From assembly GCA_009823505.1 (NCBI GenBank), contig VZQC01005585.1, forward strand, positions 397,552 to 461,551: DNA of 64,000 nucleotides, given 5' to 3'. The translations under genes and the position numbers were made by a program. Under the pieces are notes generated by a model, which was given only the letters and a program-made list of their open reading frames with translations, made no database searches and was not told where the DNA came from. The DNA is from Rhizomys pruinosus. Its lineage: Eukaryota; Chordata; Mammalia; Rodentia; Spalacidae. Below, one piece after another: positions 1 to 10,604 of this stretch (position 1 is its first letter; the number at the start of each line of letters is the position of its first letter).

Positions 1-540
1 GTCAGTTCTGGCTGTTTTCTTTCATGGGCTGCCAGCTTGTCCAGGCTTAACCTTTCGATCCTACTAATGAAGCACATGCAATTAGATATTTAGGTATTTA
101 AACAGTATAATATATAGCCTTTCGATCCTACTAATGAAGCACACACAATTAGATATATGGGTATTTAAACAGTACTAATTGTTATGGTAGGTTACTTTGG
201 TATAGACACAGATGTTTGGATGGTATGTCAATTCATGATCTACATTTTCTTCTGTCAAGTATGGCAGGGTCTTCGTGTGGTTTATAACATCTCCTAACCA
301 TTAGAGGATGTAAGCTTGTGACATCAGCCGTGGGTTATTCCTCCAAGGAGAGAGCTAATAGCCAATTAGATTTGGGATATACAGACATATGGCTGCCACT
401 GCTGCACAGTATTTCCAGGCAGATGAGGTGTAGCTGGTGCTGACGGAGGAGTCTTGCTTGACTCAAGGAGACCTATATTTGCTTTATTGGTTTAGTGGTC
501 TTTGGTAACACTCTCTGGCATCCCAGAGACCATCTGTATC
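1..540 (-). mobile_element. ERV-like block of the composite retroelement, partial copy
   Basis: This block is also found at 14,401-14,755, 38,456-39,098 (opposite strand) and 41,745-42,234. It is cut by the window start. Across the first ~215 bases it is almost identical to 14,401-14,615, including a 67-bp internal tandem duplication. Shared landmarks are TTATTCCTCCAAGGAGAG (about 335-352), CTTGCTTGACTCAAGG and the CTTTATTGG run near 482. On the minus strand a decayed frame reads through the block, with codons resembling those at 41,979-42,400, so I give minus as sense. No L1 tail is visible at this copy. The L1 end at 2,727-3,116 starts further upstream in L1 than the composite tail does, so it is probably a separate insertion. 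Similarity by eye is strong; the ERV origin is inferred. Confidence 0.6.
51..184. repeat. 67-bp tandem duplication inside the ERV-like block
   Basis: Two units, 51-117 and 118-184, each begin CCTTTCGATCCTACTAATGA and run to the TATTTAAACAGTA motif. The same duplication with the same boundaries is at 14,451-14,584. The copies at 38.7 and 41.8 kb carry a single unit, so the duplication marks a sub-lineage. Confidence 0.8.
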
Positions 541-1856
541 TTTAAATGATACCTTGGTGAACTTGGCAATTTGCTTAAGGTTGCTGGGTGTTAGGTTTTT
601 TTTCTCAGTTCTAAAATAAGAATAATCAAAAATATCATTGCAGATATTTGTGCATTTAGGATAAATAGATAACATAGGTAAAAACAGAGAGTTAGAGCTG
701 AATTCCCTGGCCCCTCTAGAGCCTCTCCACTTCCTACCTCTTTATAAGAGAAGGCAGCTTTGGTTGTATAACTGAGGCTGAGTTCAGTGCTTGAGGGATC
801 TGGGAAAGCAAATGGATCGAAACATGATACAGCTGTATAGCAAATTCCTTCAAGATTAAACATTCCATCTTTGAGGGAAGCTAGTTTAGCAGTCTGTTCT
901 AAGGGAAGGTAATCAATAGACTGTCAAGGGAGGTGAATATTCTAAAAGGAAGTAAGGAATGGGATATTGTGAGGAGAGGTGAAAAGTTCCATCATGCAGG
1001 GAAGGAAGCTTCTTAAACTCAGAAAGTAAGCACTTCAATAGCTTCAGAAGTCCCTGAAACTGACCAAATCCATTCTGCAAGGATATACAAACCCCAAGTA
1101 CTGTTGAAAGACCGTCTCAGACCAGCTAAGCCACCTGAAGAAGCAAAGAACAGATGAGCTTCCTGTATGAGGCAGTGACCAGTGAGCTTCTGGGAAGAGA
1201 CACTGTCCAATGTGTTGAGCTGCCTGCAGGTTGTACAGTGAGCTCCAGGTTTCCTGTTCTAGTGAGCTGTCACACATGCTGGGGCGGGATATGGTGATGC
1301 AAGCTGTCTTTGATTCATTTCTGCCACTGTAAGTAACCCCTTACCCATAATCCTATAATTAACCCCAGTAACACCCATTGGATTTTGGTGGTGTCCTTAA
1401 TTTGGTCTGTCATTGGTTCCCTATCCAGGATGAGTGGATGCTTATTCACATCTCACCAGGAATAGTATCACATAAGAGACAGTTGTCGAATATTAGACGT
1501 GTGTTTGTGCTGGTAGGATTGGAAGAGTGACAAAAACTGGTACAGTTTTCTTGGACACTTGATTAGTCTTGGGCAGCTTAACCTTTCTCTACCTTCTCAT
1601 CCATAATGCTAATGATAATAGTGCTGTCTCAGAGAATTGCTAGGTATATTAAAATTCAAATTATATACATGAATATCAATGAATATTAATACTAGCGGCA
1701 GTACTGTCATCATTATTACCCAGGAGAATCACTAGCCAAGCTGATCTGTTTCAGGATCCAGGTAATAAGGCTTGGGAAGGAATTGGATCAGAGGCTGTCT
1801 TTCTCTGTACTTTCCCTGGGAAATCATACTCTATGATTTCATCAGTTAATCAGGTA
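541..1856. other. Unassigned sequence, possibly more ERV-derived material
   Basis: No recognised gene. The minus-strand frame continues open to about 863 but resembles nothing I can name. At about 1,210-1,400 there is a stretch with GTAAGTAACCCCTTACCC and a following ATAATTAACCCCAGTAACACC that has the feel of a rodent LTR end. I cannot name a family. Confidence 0.3.
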
Positions 1857-2010
1857 TAGTGAGACTCATTTGTAATCCAAGTACACTAAAGAGAAAGAAG
1901 CAGAAAGATAGCCAAAAGTTTGAGGTCAGCCTGGTAAACATTCTGAGTTCAAGTCCAGCCATGTCTACACAGCAAAAACCTGTCTCAAACACAAAATAAA
2001 GTAAGACAAA
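1857..2010 (+). mobile_element. Degenerate B1-like SINE
   Basis: Core motifs are TGAGGTCAGCCTGG, GAGTTCAAGTCCAGCC and CCTGTCTCAAACACAAA, followed by an A-rich end. It is heavily diverged and lacks the usual GCCGGGCGTGG head, so it is an old copy. Confidence 0.55.
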
Positions 2011-2726
2011 GAATATTTCACCATTTAGATTTTATGAGCCAGACAGAAAAGTGGAATTAGAACAGGAGAATAACTGTGACTCTTTGGTCAGAATATTTGG
2101 GTTGCATGTGAGGCTTAGAATTAACAGTGGCTATAACTATTAACATTGGGTTTATTTTCTGCTACTGCCATGCCCAAAGCTGAAGAGACATGGACTCTGA
2201 AACAGCTTTGATCATTTGTAATAGCAGTTTTCTTGGCACGTTGACAGTTTACAATCACTTGGGCTTAAAATAATGATACAGTGTTGGAGCTCTGGCTGTT
2301 TAATGAAAATAGAGAGGACCATAGATCCTGAAGGGTTTTCTGCTTGATCAGAAGCAAAGAAATAAGCCAAGGCATATTTGACATGCAGGACAGCTTTGTC
2401 ACTTTGCTCAGAACTTAATATCACAGCATTGCAAAAAAAATGTGTAAGTTGTCAGGAGGCAGAGTCATATTCATATTCTAGAAGGAATTGAAAACTTAAG
2501 CAAATCATATAGAAGATAAAGTTTGAGACAATAGGAAGTCCACCTGGGACTAGCAGACAGGGACAAAAAGAAAGAATAAGGGGTGTGTGATTACTTGAAA
2601 GTGCTTGATGTACTTGAAAATCTCTTTTGAAATTTATCAATTGACTGTATGACAATAAGATCATTGAAAAAATAGCACACTAACAAATTAGATGAAAGGG
2701 GTATAGCATTATTATTGCTAAATAAA
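2011..2726. other. No recognised feature
   Basis: AT-rich unassigned sequence. Two 70-codon minus-strand frames (2,212-2,424 and 2,452-2,664) show no family resemblance, start context or neighbours that would support genes. Confidence 0.4.
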
Positions 2727-3116
2727 GATGCTAACACCAAATCCCCAGATTAAAGGCAAGTTGCACAACAATATTGTTATATTTCTGTTTATCTAAAAGC
2801 CACTATGTTGTTATAATGTAAATCTCTTAATGGGCTCTAGAAATGATCCATCACTTAACTTTCAGACTCTGTAATTACTGTATATGAGTGGAAAGTATAT
2901 ATGCATATTTTAGAGTAATATAGAATTAAAGGAGGAAAATGTCAATTCTTAAACATAAAAAAAAATACTGAGAGAAAGATGCAGGATATTTATGGCAGAG
3001 CGCATGATCTGGGGTGGGGTGGGGGGAAGGGAAAGGGGAACATGTCTAAACTGAACTGAGAAATGATGTCTGAAATACACAAAACATCAATATAAGCATT
3101 ATATATAAAAAAAAAA
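2727..3116 (+). mobile_element. LINE-1, 5'-truncated to its 3'UTR
   Basis: Matches other L1 3' ends here (for example 24,600-25,140): GATGCTAACACCAAAT, ATAATGTAAATCTCTTAATGG, GAAAGATGCAGGATATTTATGG, a G-rich tract at about 3,011-3,042, then AATGATGTCTGAAATACACA and poly(A). Only the last ~390 bp are present, as is usual after incomplete target-primed reverse transcription. A B2 SINE follows its A-tail. Confidence 0.8.
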
Positions 3117-3124
3117 AGAAAGTA

Positions 3125-3325
3125 GGGGCTGGAGAGATGGCCTAGCAGTTAAGAGCGTCGACTGCTCTTGCAGAGGACCCAGGTTCAATCCCCAGCACAC
3201 ACATGGAGGCTAAGAATCATCTTTAACTACAATTCCAGGGGAGTTTGACACAGGTGCAGAAACCTACATGCAGACAATTCCTTGCATACACATAAAAATA
3301 AATAAATAAAATTTTAAAAAAAGAA
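3125..3325 (+). mobile_element. B2 SINE
   Basis: Typical head GGGGCTGGAGAGATGGCCTA with tRNA-like A box (GCAGTTAAGAGC) and B box (GGTTCAATCCC), then the B2 body and an AAATAAATAAA tail. Flanking A-rich AAAAAAAGAAAG repeats are consistent with a target-site duplication in the preceding L1 poly(A). Confidence 0.85.
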
Positions 3326-3802
3326 AGAAAAGAGGATCTCTAAGCATATTTTGAAAAAATATATAGTCCAATAAATAGGAAAGACTAGAAGAAGTGTTAA
3401 CTTTCTACACATTTATAAACTACCAAAGCTGAGCAACCATCAAATTAAGTGAGGTAAGCCAGACTCAGAAAAACAGCCTAGATTTTTTTCATATATGTAG
3501 AATGGAGAAAGATAACGACATTTTTGGAAGGAGAATGTTATAAGGGGGAAGATGGAGGGTAAAGGAGAGACTAATGCGGGGAATATGTTCAAAACACATT
3601 TTATGCAAAACTAATTATTTTATATAATTATATGATAATAGTAAAGCATGCACTGATTTACATTTTTATTTTATTTTATTTTATTTTATTTCTGCTCTTA
3701 ACTAAATTGTTTTGCATTTTCGTTTTAAAATTTACTTTTATCTTTTTTTCTGAGTCTGGAGATACATATTTCCAACCTCATTTGGAAATTTTTTAAATTT
3801 TT
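3326..3802. other. Unassigned AT-rich stretch with a (TTTTA)n run
   Basis: No recognisable element except a simple (TTTTA)n repeat at 3,663-3,691. Confidence 0.45.
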
Positions 3803-3955
3803 TCCTTTTTGCCTCTTTGAGACAGGATCTCCCTGCAGCTCCAGCTGTCTCAGAACTCGCTGTATAGACCAGGCTGGCCTTGATCCCACAGAGATCCACC
3901 TACCTCTTCCTCTCCAGTCCTGTGACTAAAGATCGCAACAGCATGCATAGCTCCA
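3803..3955 (-). mobile_element. B1 SINE, degenerate
   Basis: Reverse-complement B1 landmarks: TTTGAGACAGGATCTCC, TATAGACCAGGCTGGCCTTG and GAGATCCACCTACCTC. The head region (right end) is worn down. Confidence 0.75.
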
Positions 3956-3978
3956 TTTTTATTTTCTAATATAATCAT

Positions 3979-4120
3979 ATTTTTATTGAGACAGGGTCTC
4001 CCTTTAGTCCCAGCTAGCCTAAAGCTTGGCTTGTAGATCAGGCTGGCCTTGAACTCCCAGATATCTGCCTGCCTCTGCCTCCCAAGTGCTGGGATTAAAG
4101 GCATGTGCCACCATGCCAGC
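3979..4120 (-). mobile_element. B1 SINE with target-site duplication
   Basis: Reverse-complement B1: TTGAGACAGGGTCTCCC, GATCAGGCTGGCCTTGAAC, CCCAAGTGCTGGGATTAAAG, CACCATGCCAGC. It is flanked by a perfect 12-bp duplication TAATATAATCAT at 3,967-3,978 and 4,121-4,132, which fixes its ends. Confidence 0.9.
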
Positions 4121-4132
4121 TAATATAATCAT

Positions 4133-4529
4133 TTATTGATATAAGTTTTCCTTTAGAAAACTGCCTAAACAGCATCTGCCTAATATTTTTATTTTCAGTT
4201 TTCAAAATATTTTTTGTATTCTTTTATCTAGAAATTGTTAACTACTAAAATACTAATAGTTTTCAGAAATCTTTTTGTTATTGGTTTCTAGTTTAATTTC
4301 TTGTGTTCAGGTATATATATCATATCATATGAAATCAATACTTAATCCAAACCTCATATATTAATTTACACTTGACTTCTGTCCCATGATGTTTTGTTTC
4401 TACACCTAAAGGTATATTCTGCTGGCTTCAGTGTGTAATATAGATGTCGGTTTTGTCAAGTCAGTTAATGTTCTCCAAGTTTTTTGCATCCTTACAATTT
4501 TCCTTGTAGCTACTTTGTCAACTAATGAG
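4133..4529. other. No recognised feature
   Basis: AT-rich sequence with no supported gene or repeat up to the 5' end of the old L1. Confidence 0.45.
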
Positions 4530-4968
4530 GGAAGAGGGCTAGACTCATCTGCCCTTTAGCAGGGGACCAGACAATTGTGGCCTGCCAGGGAGTGCTTGAA
4601 TCCAGGCTCTGCAGGCTTGAGCTCCTAATGATGGCATCGCAGCGTCCTCCAATATTGGGACCACCTGAAAACCGTCTCCCACTGCTGCAGGCTGGATTTC
4701 TCTTCCTTTTAGTAGAGGCCCAGACCTTTCCAGACTTAACCTGAGAGCACCTGAATTCAGGCTCTGCCTAGCTAGCAACTTCCCAAGTTGTGCTGTGCCT
4801 TCTAGCTACAGAAGGAAGTCTGAGAGTTTATGATGTGTGCCTGACTTGAGCCTGTGCTTGAGCTTCTGAGTAGCTAGACTAGAACTACCTCATACCTCCA
4901 ATAAAAATCAAAACAGAGAGCCTGAAGCCTAGCCCAACCAGTAATTCACACGTAATAAGAAAACAACC

Positions 4969-5137
4969 GCCGGGCGTGGTGGTGCATGCCTTTAATGCTA
5001 GCACTTGGGAGGCAGAGGCAGGCGGATCTTTGTGAGTTCAAGGCCAGCCTGATCTACAGAGTGAGTTCCAGGACAGCTGGGGCAACAAGGAGACCCTGAC
5101 TCGAAAAGACCAAAAAACAAAACAAAACAAAAAAAAA
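4969..5137 (+). mobile_element. B1 SINE
   Basis: Near-consensus B1: GCCGGGCGTGGTGGTGCATG, GGGAGGCAGAGGCAGGCGG, GTGAGTTCAAGGCCAGCCTG, AGACCCTGACTCG, then an A-rich tail. It sits in the 5'UTR of the old L1. Confidence 0.9.
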
Positions 5138-5302
5138 CCCCAAAACACAAGAATACCAACAAAAGCAGTCTTCAACAGAATAGAGGAGGACAACAAATTC
5201 ATACCAGAATTACAAACAGCAGAAGAAATCTACATGCGGAAATCACAATAAAAATATATGGAAAACCCAAAGAATATGTCCCCATCAAACATCACCACTC
5301 TT

Positions 5303-5626
5303 TTNGCCTTGAAGGTGGAATTTGGGGAGCTTCTTAAGATCTCAGAAGGCCAGTTACCACTAAGGCCCATCTCTTTCATGACAAGACTAATAGGCAATGC
5401 ATAGTTTAGTCCCTAAATGGACTTTTTTTTTTATGTGTATGAGTGTACTGTCTGCCGGTAAGTAGGCGTGTCATGCAATGCTGCAGAGGTCAGAAGAGGA
5501 TGTCGGATTCCCCTGGAACTGGAGTTAAAGATGGTTCTTAGCCACCATGCGGGTGCTGGAAATCAAACCCAGGTCCTCTGCAAGAGCAGTCGGTGCTCTT
5601 AACCATTGAGCTATCTCTCTAGGCCC
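5303..5626 (-). mobile_element. B2 SINE with ~120 bp of extra sequence beyond its A-tail
   Basis: The B2 proper is 5,424-5,626 in reverse (AGGTCAGAAGAGGATGTCGG, CTCTTAACCATTGAGCTA, head ending AGGCCC). The duplication AACACTACCACTCTT (5,627-5,641) abuts the head. Its partner AACATCACCACTCTT (5,288-5,302) lies about 120 bp beyond the T-run that marks the SINE tail. The interval 5,303-5,423 is not SINE and includes an N at 5,305. See findings for the transduction reading. Confidence 0.8.
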
Positions 5627-5717
5627 AACACTACCACTCTTATAGAAGAGTTCTAGAGGCAACCCAAGACACAGAATTTAAAAGTACAATCATAAACATT
5701 ATCAAAGAATTCAATGA

Positions 5718-5874
5718 CCTAGGCATGGTGGTTCACACATTTAATCCCAGCACTCTGGAGGCAGATACAGACGGATCTCTGAGTTCAAGGCCAGACTGTT
5801 CTTTATAGTGAGCTCCAGGCCAGATGGGATTAAAGGGAGACCCCTCTCTCAAAGAGAAGAACAACAATTAAAAC
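5718..5874 (+). mobile_element. B1 SINE with target-site duplication
   Basis: TTTAATCCCAGCACTCTGG, GAGTTCAAGGCCAGACTG and AGGGAGACCCCTCTCTC identify B1. It is flanked by AGAATTCAATGA at 5,706-5,717 and 5,875-5,886 (perfect 12 bp) inside the old L1 ORF1. Confidence 0.9.
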
Positions 5875-6987
5875 AGAATTCAATGAATTTAAAGAACACA
5901 CAAACAAATCAAAGAACTAAAAGAAGATAGGGATAAATTTCTGAATGAATGCACACAAAAAGTAGAAATATTGAATAAAACTTAGGCTTCATTTAAGAAG
6001 GAAGTGAAACACTCAATAAGCCAACTGGAAATAATAGGAGACAGCCTCACCAACAGATGGAGCACAGAATGTCAAGACTGGACTAGAAAGATGAAGAAAT
6101 GGACTGCTGAAGCAAAGATTATGAAAAATTTCAGAAAACACAGGAATGGATTATGCAGGATATGTGGGAAACCATAAAAAGACCAAAATTATATATCATA
6201 GGCATGAAAGAAGAATTTGAGAATAATAGTTTTGATGAGCTCTTGAACAATATTATAGAAGAAAATTTCACCAAATTGAGGAAAGGCATCCCCAAATAAA
6301 CACAAGAATCACATAGAACACCAAATAGACAGGACCAGAAAAGAAACTCCCCACAACCATATATAAAGGAAAATGCATCAGAATTATAGCAAATTTTCCA
6401 GTGCAACCTATGGAAGCAAGAAGAGACTGGACCAAAGTATTCTCAGTGCTAAATCACCTTAGATTCCAAGCCAGAATACTTTAACCAGCAAAAATCTTGA
6501 AGGGGAAAGGGCAATCCTCCATAACACGAATAAGCCAAAAGAATTAATGTCCAGAAAATCAGCCATTCAGAGAATACTTGAAACAATATAAGGAGCTGAA
6601 GTAAAGAACAACTATACTTAAGGACAACAGGGAGAAAACAGATGAAGGTATAACTGTGGAAACACAGTTAGAACCACAAATGCAAGCAGAACATAAAATG
6701 GCGGAAGCGAATACAAATCAAAGTGATTTTACATATCAGTGGACTGAACTCCCCAATCCAAAGACATGGGTAGCTGAACAGACTAAGAAACAAAGCCCAT
6801 CTTTATTTGAGTGCAAGAAACCTATCTCACCCTCAAGGACAGGCAGTACCTTAAGGTGAAATTATGAAAAAAGATATTCCAAGCAAATGATACTAAGAAG
6901 CAAGCAGGAGTTATAATTCTAAAATCTGACAAAATTAAAACTAAAAACTAAAACTGATAAAAAAGGTAGAGTAACTTCATTCTTATT

Positions 6988-7087
6988 TTTTAAATATATT
7001 TGTTAGGAATTTTATTCTCTCACTTAATACATCCCTTCTCAACTTTGTCATTTTTTTACCAACCTGTAGGAGTGCTTAATATATTCT
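6988..7087 (-). other. Candidate L1 3' transduction
   Basis: Between the left duplication and the first L1 poly(T) (about 7,088-7,120) lie ~100 bp that match no L1 3'UTR here. In sense they contain AATAAAATTCC and end in an A-rich AAAAAATAAG next to the duplication. This fits read-through past the L1 poly(A) signal to a downstream one. Confidence 0.5.
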
Positions 7088-7272
7088 TTTCAATTTTTTT
7101 TATTTTTATTTTTTTAATATTGTTATTGAAGTTTTGTGCATTTCATACATCATTTCTCAATCCAATTTAGACTTGTTTCTCTTTTCATGCCCCCACCCCC
7201 ACCCCCACCCTAGGTCATGCATTCTTCCATACATGTATCTTTTTCATAGTCTTTTTAAAAATGTTTTTCAAA

Positions 7273-7442
7273 GCACAGAATTATTGTTTTCGGGAGAACA
7301 TTACTGTTTCAGTAAGTTCTCTGTCCCAGTTTTTTGTTGATGTTGTTCCCTCCAAGGGCACAGAATTATTGTTTTCGGGAGAACATTACTGTTTCAGTAA
7401 GTTCTCTGTCCCAGTTTTTTGTTGATGTTGTTCCCTCCAACT
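7273..7442. repeat. 85-bp identical tandem duplication in an L1 3'UTR
   Basis: Units 7,273-7,357 and 7,358-7,442 both begin GCACAGAATTATTGTTTTCG and end TGTTGTTCCCTCCAA. I see no difference between the two over the shared length. Confidence 0.85.
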
Positions 7443-7460
7443 TGTATTGCTTCAACACAT

Positions 7461-7592
7461 GCACACACACGCACACACACACACACATGCACATGCACAC
7501 ACACATGTGTGTGTGTCTGTGTGTGACATATATGTCACTATATATGTGGTATATATGCCACATATAGGTGTGACATATATATGTTTATGTGT

Positions 7593-7635
<43 letters not shown>

Positions 7636-7636
7636 C
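7461..7636. repeat. Compound microsatellite (CA)n-(TG)n-(TA)n
   Basis: Runs of ACAC, then GTGT, then a long TATA block with interspersed TGTGACATATA motifs. It lies in the L1 3'UTR, where other L1 copies also carry CA or TA repeats (for example 57,003-57,030). Confidence 0.85.
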
Positions 7637-8310
7637 ACACCTAAACTAAAATGTCATCTGAAACTAAACTGTTATTCCCCAAGCATATTTCAGGATTCAC
7701 ATTTTCCCTTTTAATTTTATATTACTCTAAAATATGCATACATACTCTCCACCCTTATATAAAAATTACTAACTTAGCATAATGTTTTCTACTACTTCCA
7801 TCCATTTATCTGCAAAATTCATGATGCCATCTTTCTTCACGGCTGCATAGAACTCCATTATGTAGATGTACCACATTTTCTCTATCCACTCATTGGTTGA
7901 GGGGCACTTGGGTTGGCTCCAGCTCTTCACTATTGTGAAGAGAGTTGCAATAAACATAGATGTGCATGTATCTTTGTGGTAGGATGAGTCTTGTGGGTAT
8001 ATACCCAGGAATGGTATGACTGGGTCAGGTGGTAGGCTCATTTTGAGTCTTTTAAGGATTCTCCACACTGCTTTTCATAGTGGTTGTGTGAGTTTACATT
8101 CCCACCAGCAGTGGATGAGTGTTCCTCTTTCCCCACAACTTCTCCAGCATTTGGCATTATTTGTTTTCTTGATCCTAGCCAGTCTTATCTGAATGAGATG
8201 ATAATTTAAAATGGTTTTAATTTCCATTTCCTTAATTATTAGCGAAGTTGAACACCTTTAAGATGTTTCTCAGCCATCTTTATTCCCTCACTTGTAGTCT
8301 TTGTTCAACT

Positions 8311-8539
8311 ATTTTTTTAAATATTTTTTTATTTTATTTTTTATGCGTATGAATATACCATCTGCATGTAGGTTTGTGCAACCGTGTCGTGCAATGCCAC
8401 GGAGGTCAGAAGAGGGTGACAGATTCCACTGGAACTGGAGTTAAACACAGTTATCAGCCTCCAAATGGGTGCTGGGGATCGAATCCCGGTCCTCTGCAAG
8501 AGCAGTCGGCACTCAACCACTAGGCCATCTCTCCAGGCC
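8311..8539 (-). mobile_element. B2 SINE with perfect target-site duplication
   Basis: Reverse B2: GGTTTGTGCAACCGTGTCGT, GGAGGTCAGAAGAGGGTGAC, GCAAGAGCAGTCGGCACTC, CATCTCTCCAGGCC. Flanked by CTTTGTTCAACT at 8,299-8,310 and 8,540-8,551, inside the C-terminal part of L1 ORF2. Confidence 0.92.
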
Positions 8540-10374
8540 CTTTGTTCAACTCTTTACCCTACCTTTTGAGTGAGTCATTTGTTTTCTTATTTCCTTGTTT
8601 TTTGAGAAGTTTATATATTATGAAAGTTAATGCTCTGTCAGATGTATCCATGGTGAAGGTTTCCTAACACTCTGTGAGTTTTCTCTTCATGTCACAGATT
8701 GTTTCTTTCACTAAACAGAAGCTTTTGAGTTTAATGAGGTCCCACATGACAATTGTTAACCTTATTTCCTGTGCAGCTGCTGTCTGACTTAGGAAGTCTT
8801 CTCCTATGCCTATGTTTTGTAGGTTGCTGACAACATTTTCTTGTATCACCTTCAGGGTTCTGAGTTTCAAGTTGAGGTCCTTGATCTACTTGGAGTTGAT
8901 TTTTGTACAGGGTGAGGGGTAGGGGTTTAATTTTATTCTTCTATGAGTGGTGATCCAGTTTTGAAAACATCATTTGCTGAAGATGCTGTCTTTCCTACAT
9001 TGAGTCTTGCTGGCCCGTTTGTCAAATATGAGGCAGCTGAAATTGTATGTGGTCATTTGGATCTTCAGTTTTGTTCCATTGGTCCACAGGTCTGTGTTTG
9101 TGTCAGTAGCAAGCTGTTTTATGAATATACCCTGTAATATTTTGAAGTTTGGTATAGTGATGCCCCCTGTATTGCTCTTTTCACTCAGTGTTGTTTTTGT
9201 ATTTGAGGTCTTTCATTTTTCCATATGAATTTAAGGATTTTTTTCCAACTCTGTGAATAAACTCATGGGGATTTTACTTGGGATTTCATTTAGCCTGTAT
9301 AGTAATTTGGGTAGAATGTACATTTTTACTATATTAATTTTTCCAATCCATGAGCATGGGAGGTCTTCCCATCTTTTGATGTCTTCTTCAATCTCCTTCA
9401 GGAGTTTAAAATTTTTGTTGTAGAGATCTTTGGTGTCTTTGTTTAGGTCTGTTCATAGGTATTTTATTGTTTTTGAGGCTATTGTGAGGGGGGAAGTCTC
9501 CTTATATTCCTTCTTCAGTTTCTTGTTGTTGATGTAAATAAAGGCTACTGATTTTTCTACCTTAATTTTGTATCCCCACTTTACTGAAACTTTTAATCAT
9601 TTCTAGGAGTTTTCTGGTAGAGTTGTTAGCATACCTTGGGTAAAATATCATATCATCTGTGAAAAGGGATAGCTTAACTTCTTCTTTTTCAATTAGTACT
9701 CCTTTAATTTTCCTTTCTTCCCTTATTTCTCTAGCAAGCATTTCAAGCACTGTATTGAAGAGGAGTGGTGATAGGGGACAGCCTTGCCAGGTCCCTGCCT
9801 TTAAGGAAAATGCTTCTAATTTTTCTCCATTTAGGATGATGTTGGCTGTGGGTTTGTTGTACACTGCTTTGGTTATGTTGAGGAATGATTCATCCTTCAG
9901 TCCAAGTCCCTCCAGAACTTTAAGCATGAAGGGATGCTGGATTTTGTTGAAGGCTTTTTTCTGCATCAATTGAGAAGATTGCTTTTTGTCTTTCAGTCCA
10001 TTTATGTGTTTTATGATATTTATTGATTTACATATGTTAAACCATCCCTGCATCTCTTGTATGAATCCAACTTGGTCGTGATGGGTGATCTTCGTATGTG
10101 GGTCTATATGCAGCTTTCAAGTATTTGAGAATTTTTGCATCTATGTTCATTAATGACATAGGTCTAATGTTTTCTGTTTTGATTGTATCTGTGCTTGGTT
10201 TTGATATTAGAATGATACTGGCTTCATACAAGGAATTTGAGAGCTTTCCCTCTGTATCCTTCTGAACAGTTTGAGTAGTTGGTGGTAAGTCCTCTTTAAA
10301 TGTTTTCTAGCATTCTTCTGTGAAACCATCTGGGCCTGTGCTTTATTTAGTTGGGAGATGTTTTTTAACACATC

Positions 10375-10604
10375 ATTTTTTTGAGACAGGGTCTCCCTAT
10401 AGCCTCAGCTTACCTAGATCTACCTCTGTAGATCAGGCTGGCCTCAAACTCACAGAGATCCACCTGCCTCTGCCTTTCGAGTGCTAGGATCAAAGGCATG
10501 TGCCACCATGTCTGGCTTAAAGATGGTTCTTAGCTGCCATGTGGGTGCTTGGAATCGAACCCAGGTCCTCTCTAAGAGTAGGCTGAGCCATCTCTCCATC
10601 CCCC
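10375..10604 (-). mobile_element. B2-B1 chimeric SINE
   Basis: Read on the minus strand it starts with a B2 head (GGATGGAGAGATGGCTCAG) with A and B boxes and continues to AGCTAAGAACCATCTTT. It then passes directly into AAGCCAGACATGGTGGCACA, a complete B1 ending in a T-run on the plus strand. The B2 tail half is missing. The same B2-to-B1 junction is at 35,069-35,315. Possible duplication GGGAGATGTTTTTTAA / GGGAGTTTTTTTTATTAA flanks it. Confidence 0.8.

Larger units (their letters stand above)
5138..6987 (+). pseudogene. L1 ORF1 and start of ORF2 endonuclease (old L1), decayed
   Basis: Remnant of ORF1 (RNA-binding chaperone of the L1 ribonucleoprotein) followed by the N-terminus of ORF2. ORF1 is recognised by nucleotide resemblance to the other L1 copies and by its order between the 5'UTR and the endonuclease. 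At about 6,720-6,940 the reading (with frame changes) gives PNPKTWVAEQTKKQSPS, then VQETYLT around 6,809-6,829, then IFQANDTKKQAGV, which follow the L1 apurinic/apyrimidinic endonuclease pattern with the catalytic QET motif. Many stops and two SINEs break the frames. It stops at 6,987, where the minus-strand L1 was inserted, and resumes at 13,804. Confidence 0.7.

Noticed and set aside
2727..3116. L1 3' end as the tail of the composite copy at the window start
   Set aside because: This L1 piece starts ~240 bp further upstream in the 3'UTR than the composite tail does, and 2 kb of unrelated sequence lies between. Treated as a separate truncated L1.
7461..7636. Palindromic ACAC/GTGT/TATA region as a structured RNA or origin
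   Set aside because: A compound microsatellite in an L1 3'UTR explains it.
9659..9973. 104-codon plus-strand frame
   Set aside because: Antisense shadow of the RT region of L1 ORF2 on the minus strand. The same holds for 15,867-16,199, 22,491-22,781, 52,589-52,837 and 53,451-53,762.
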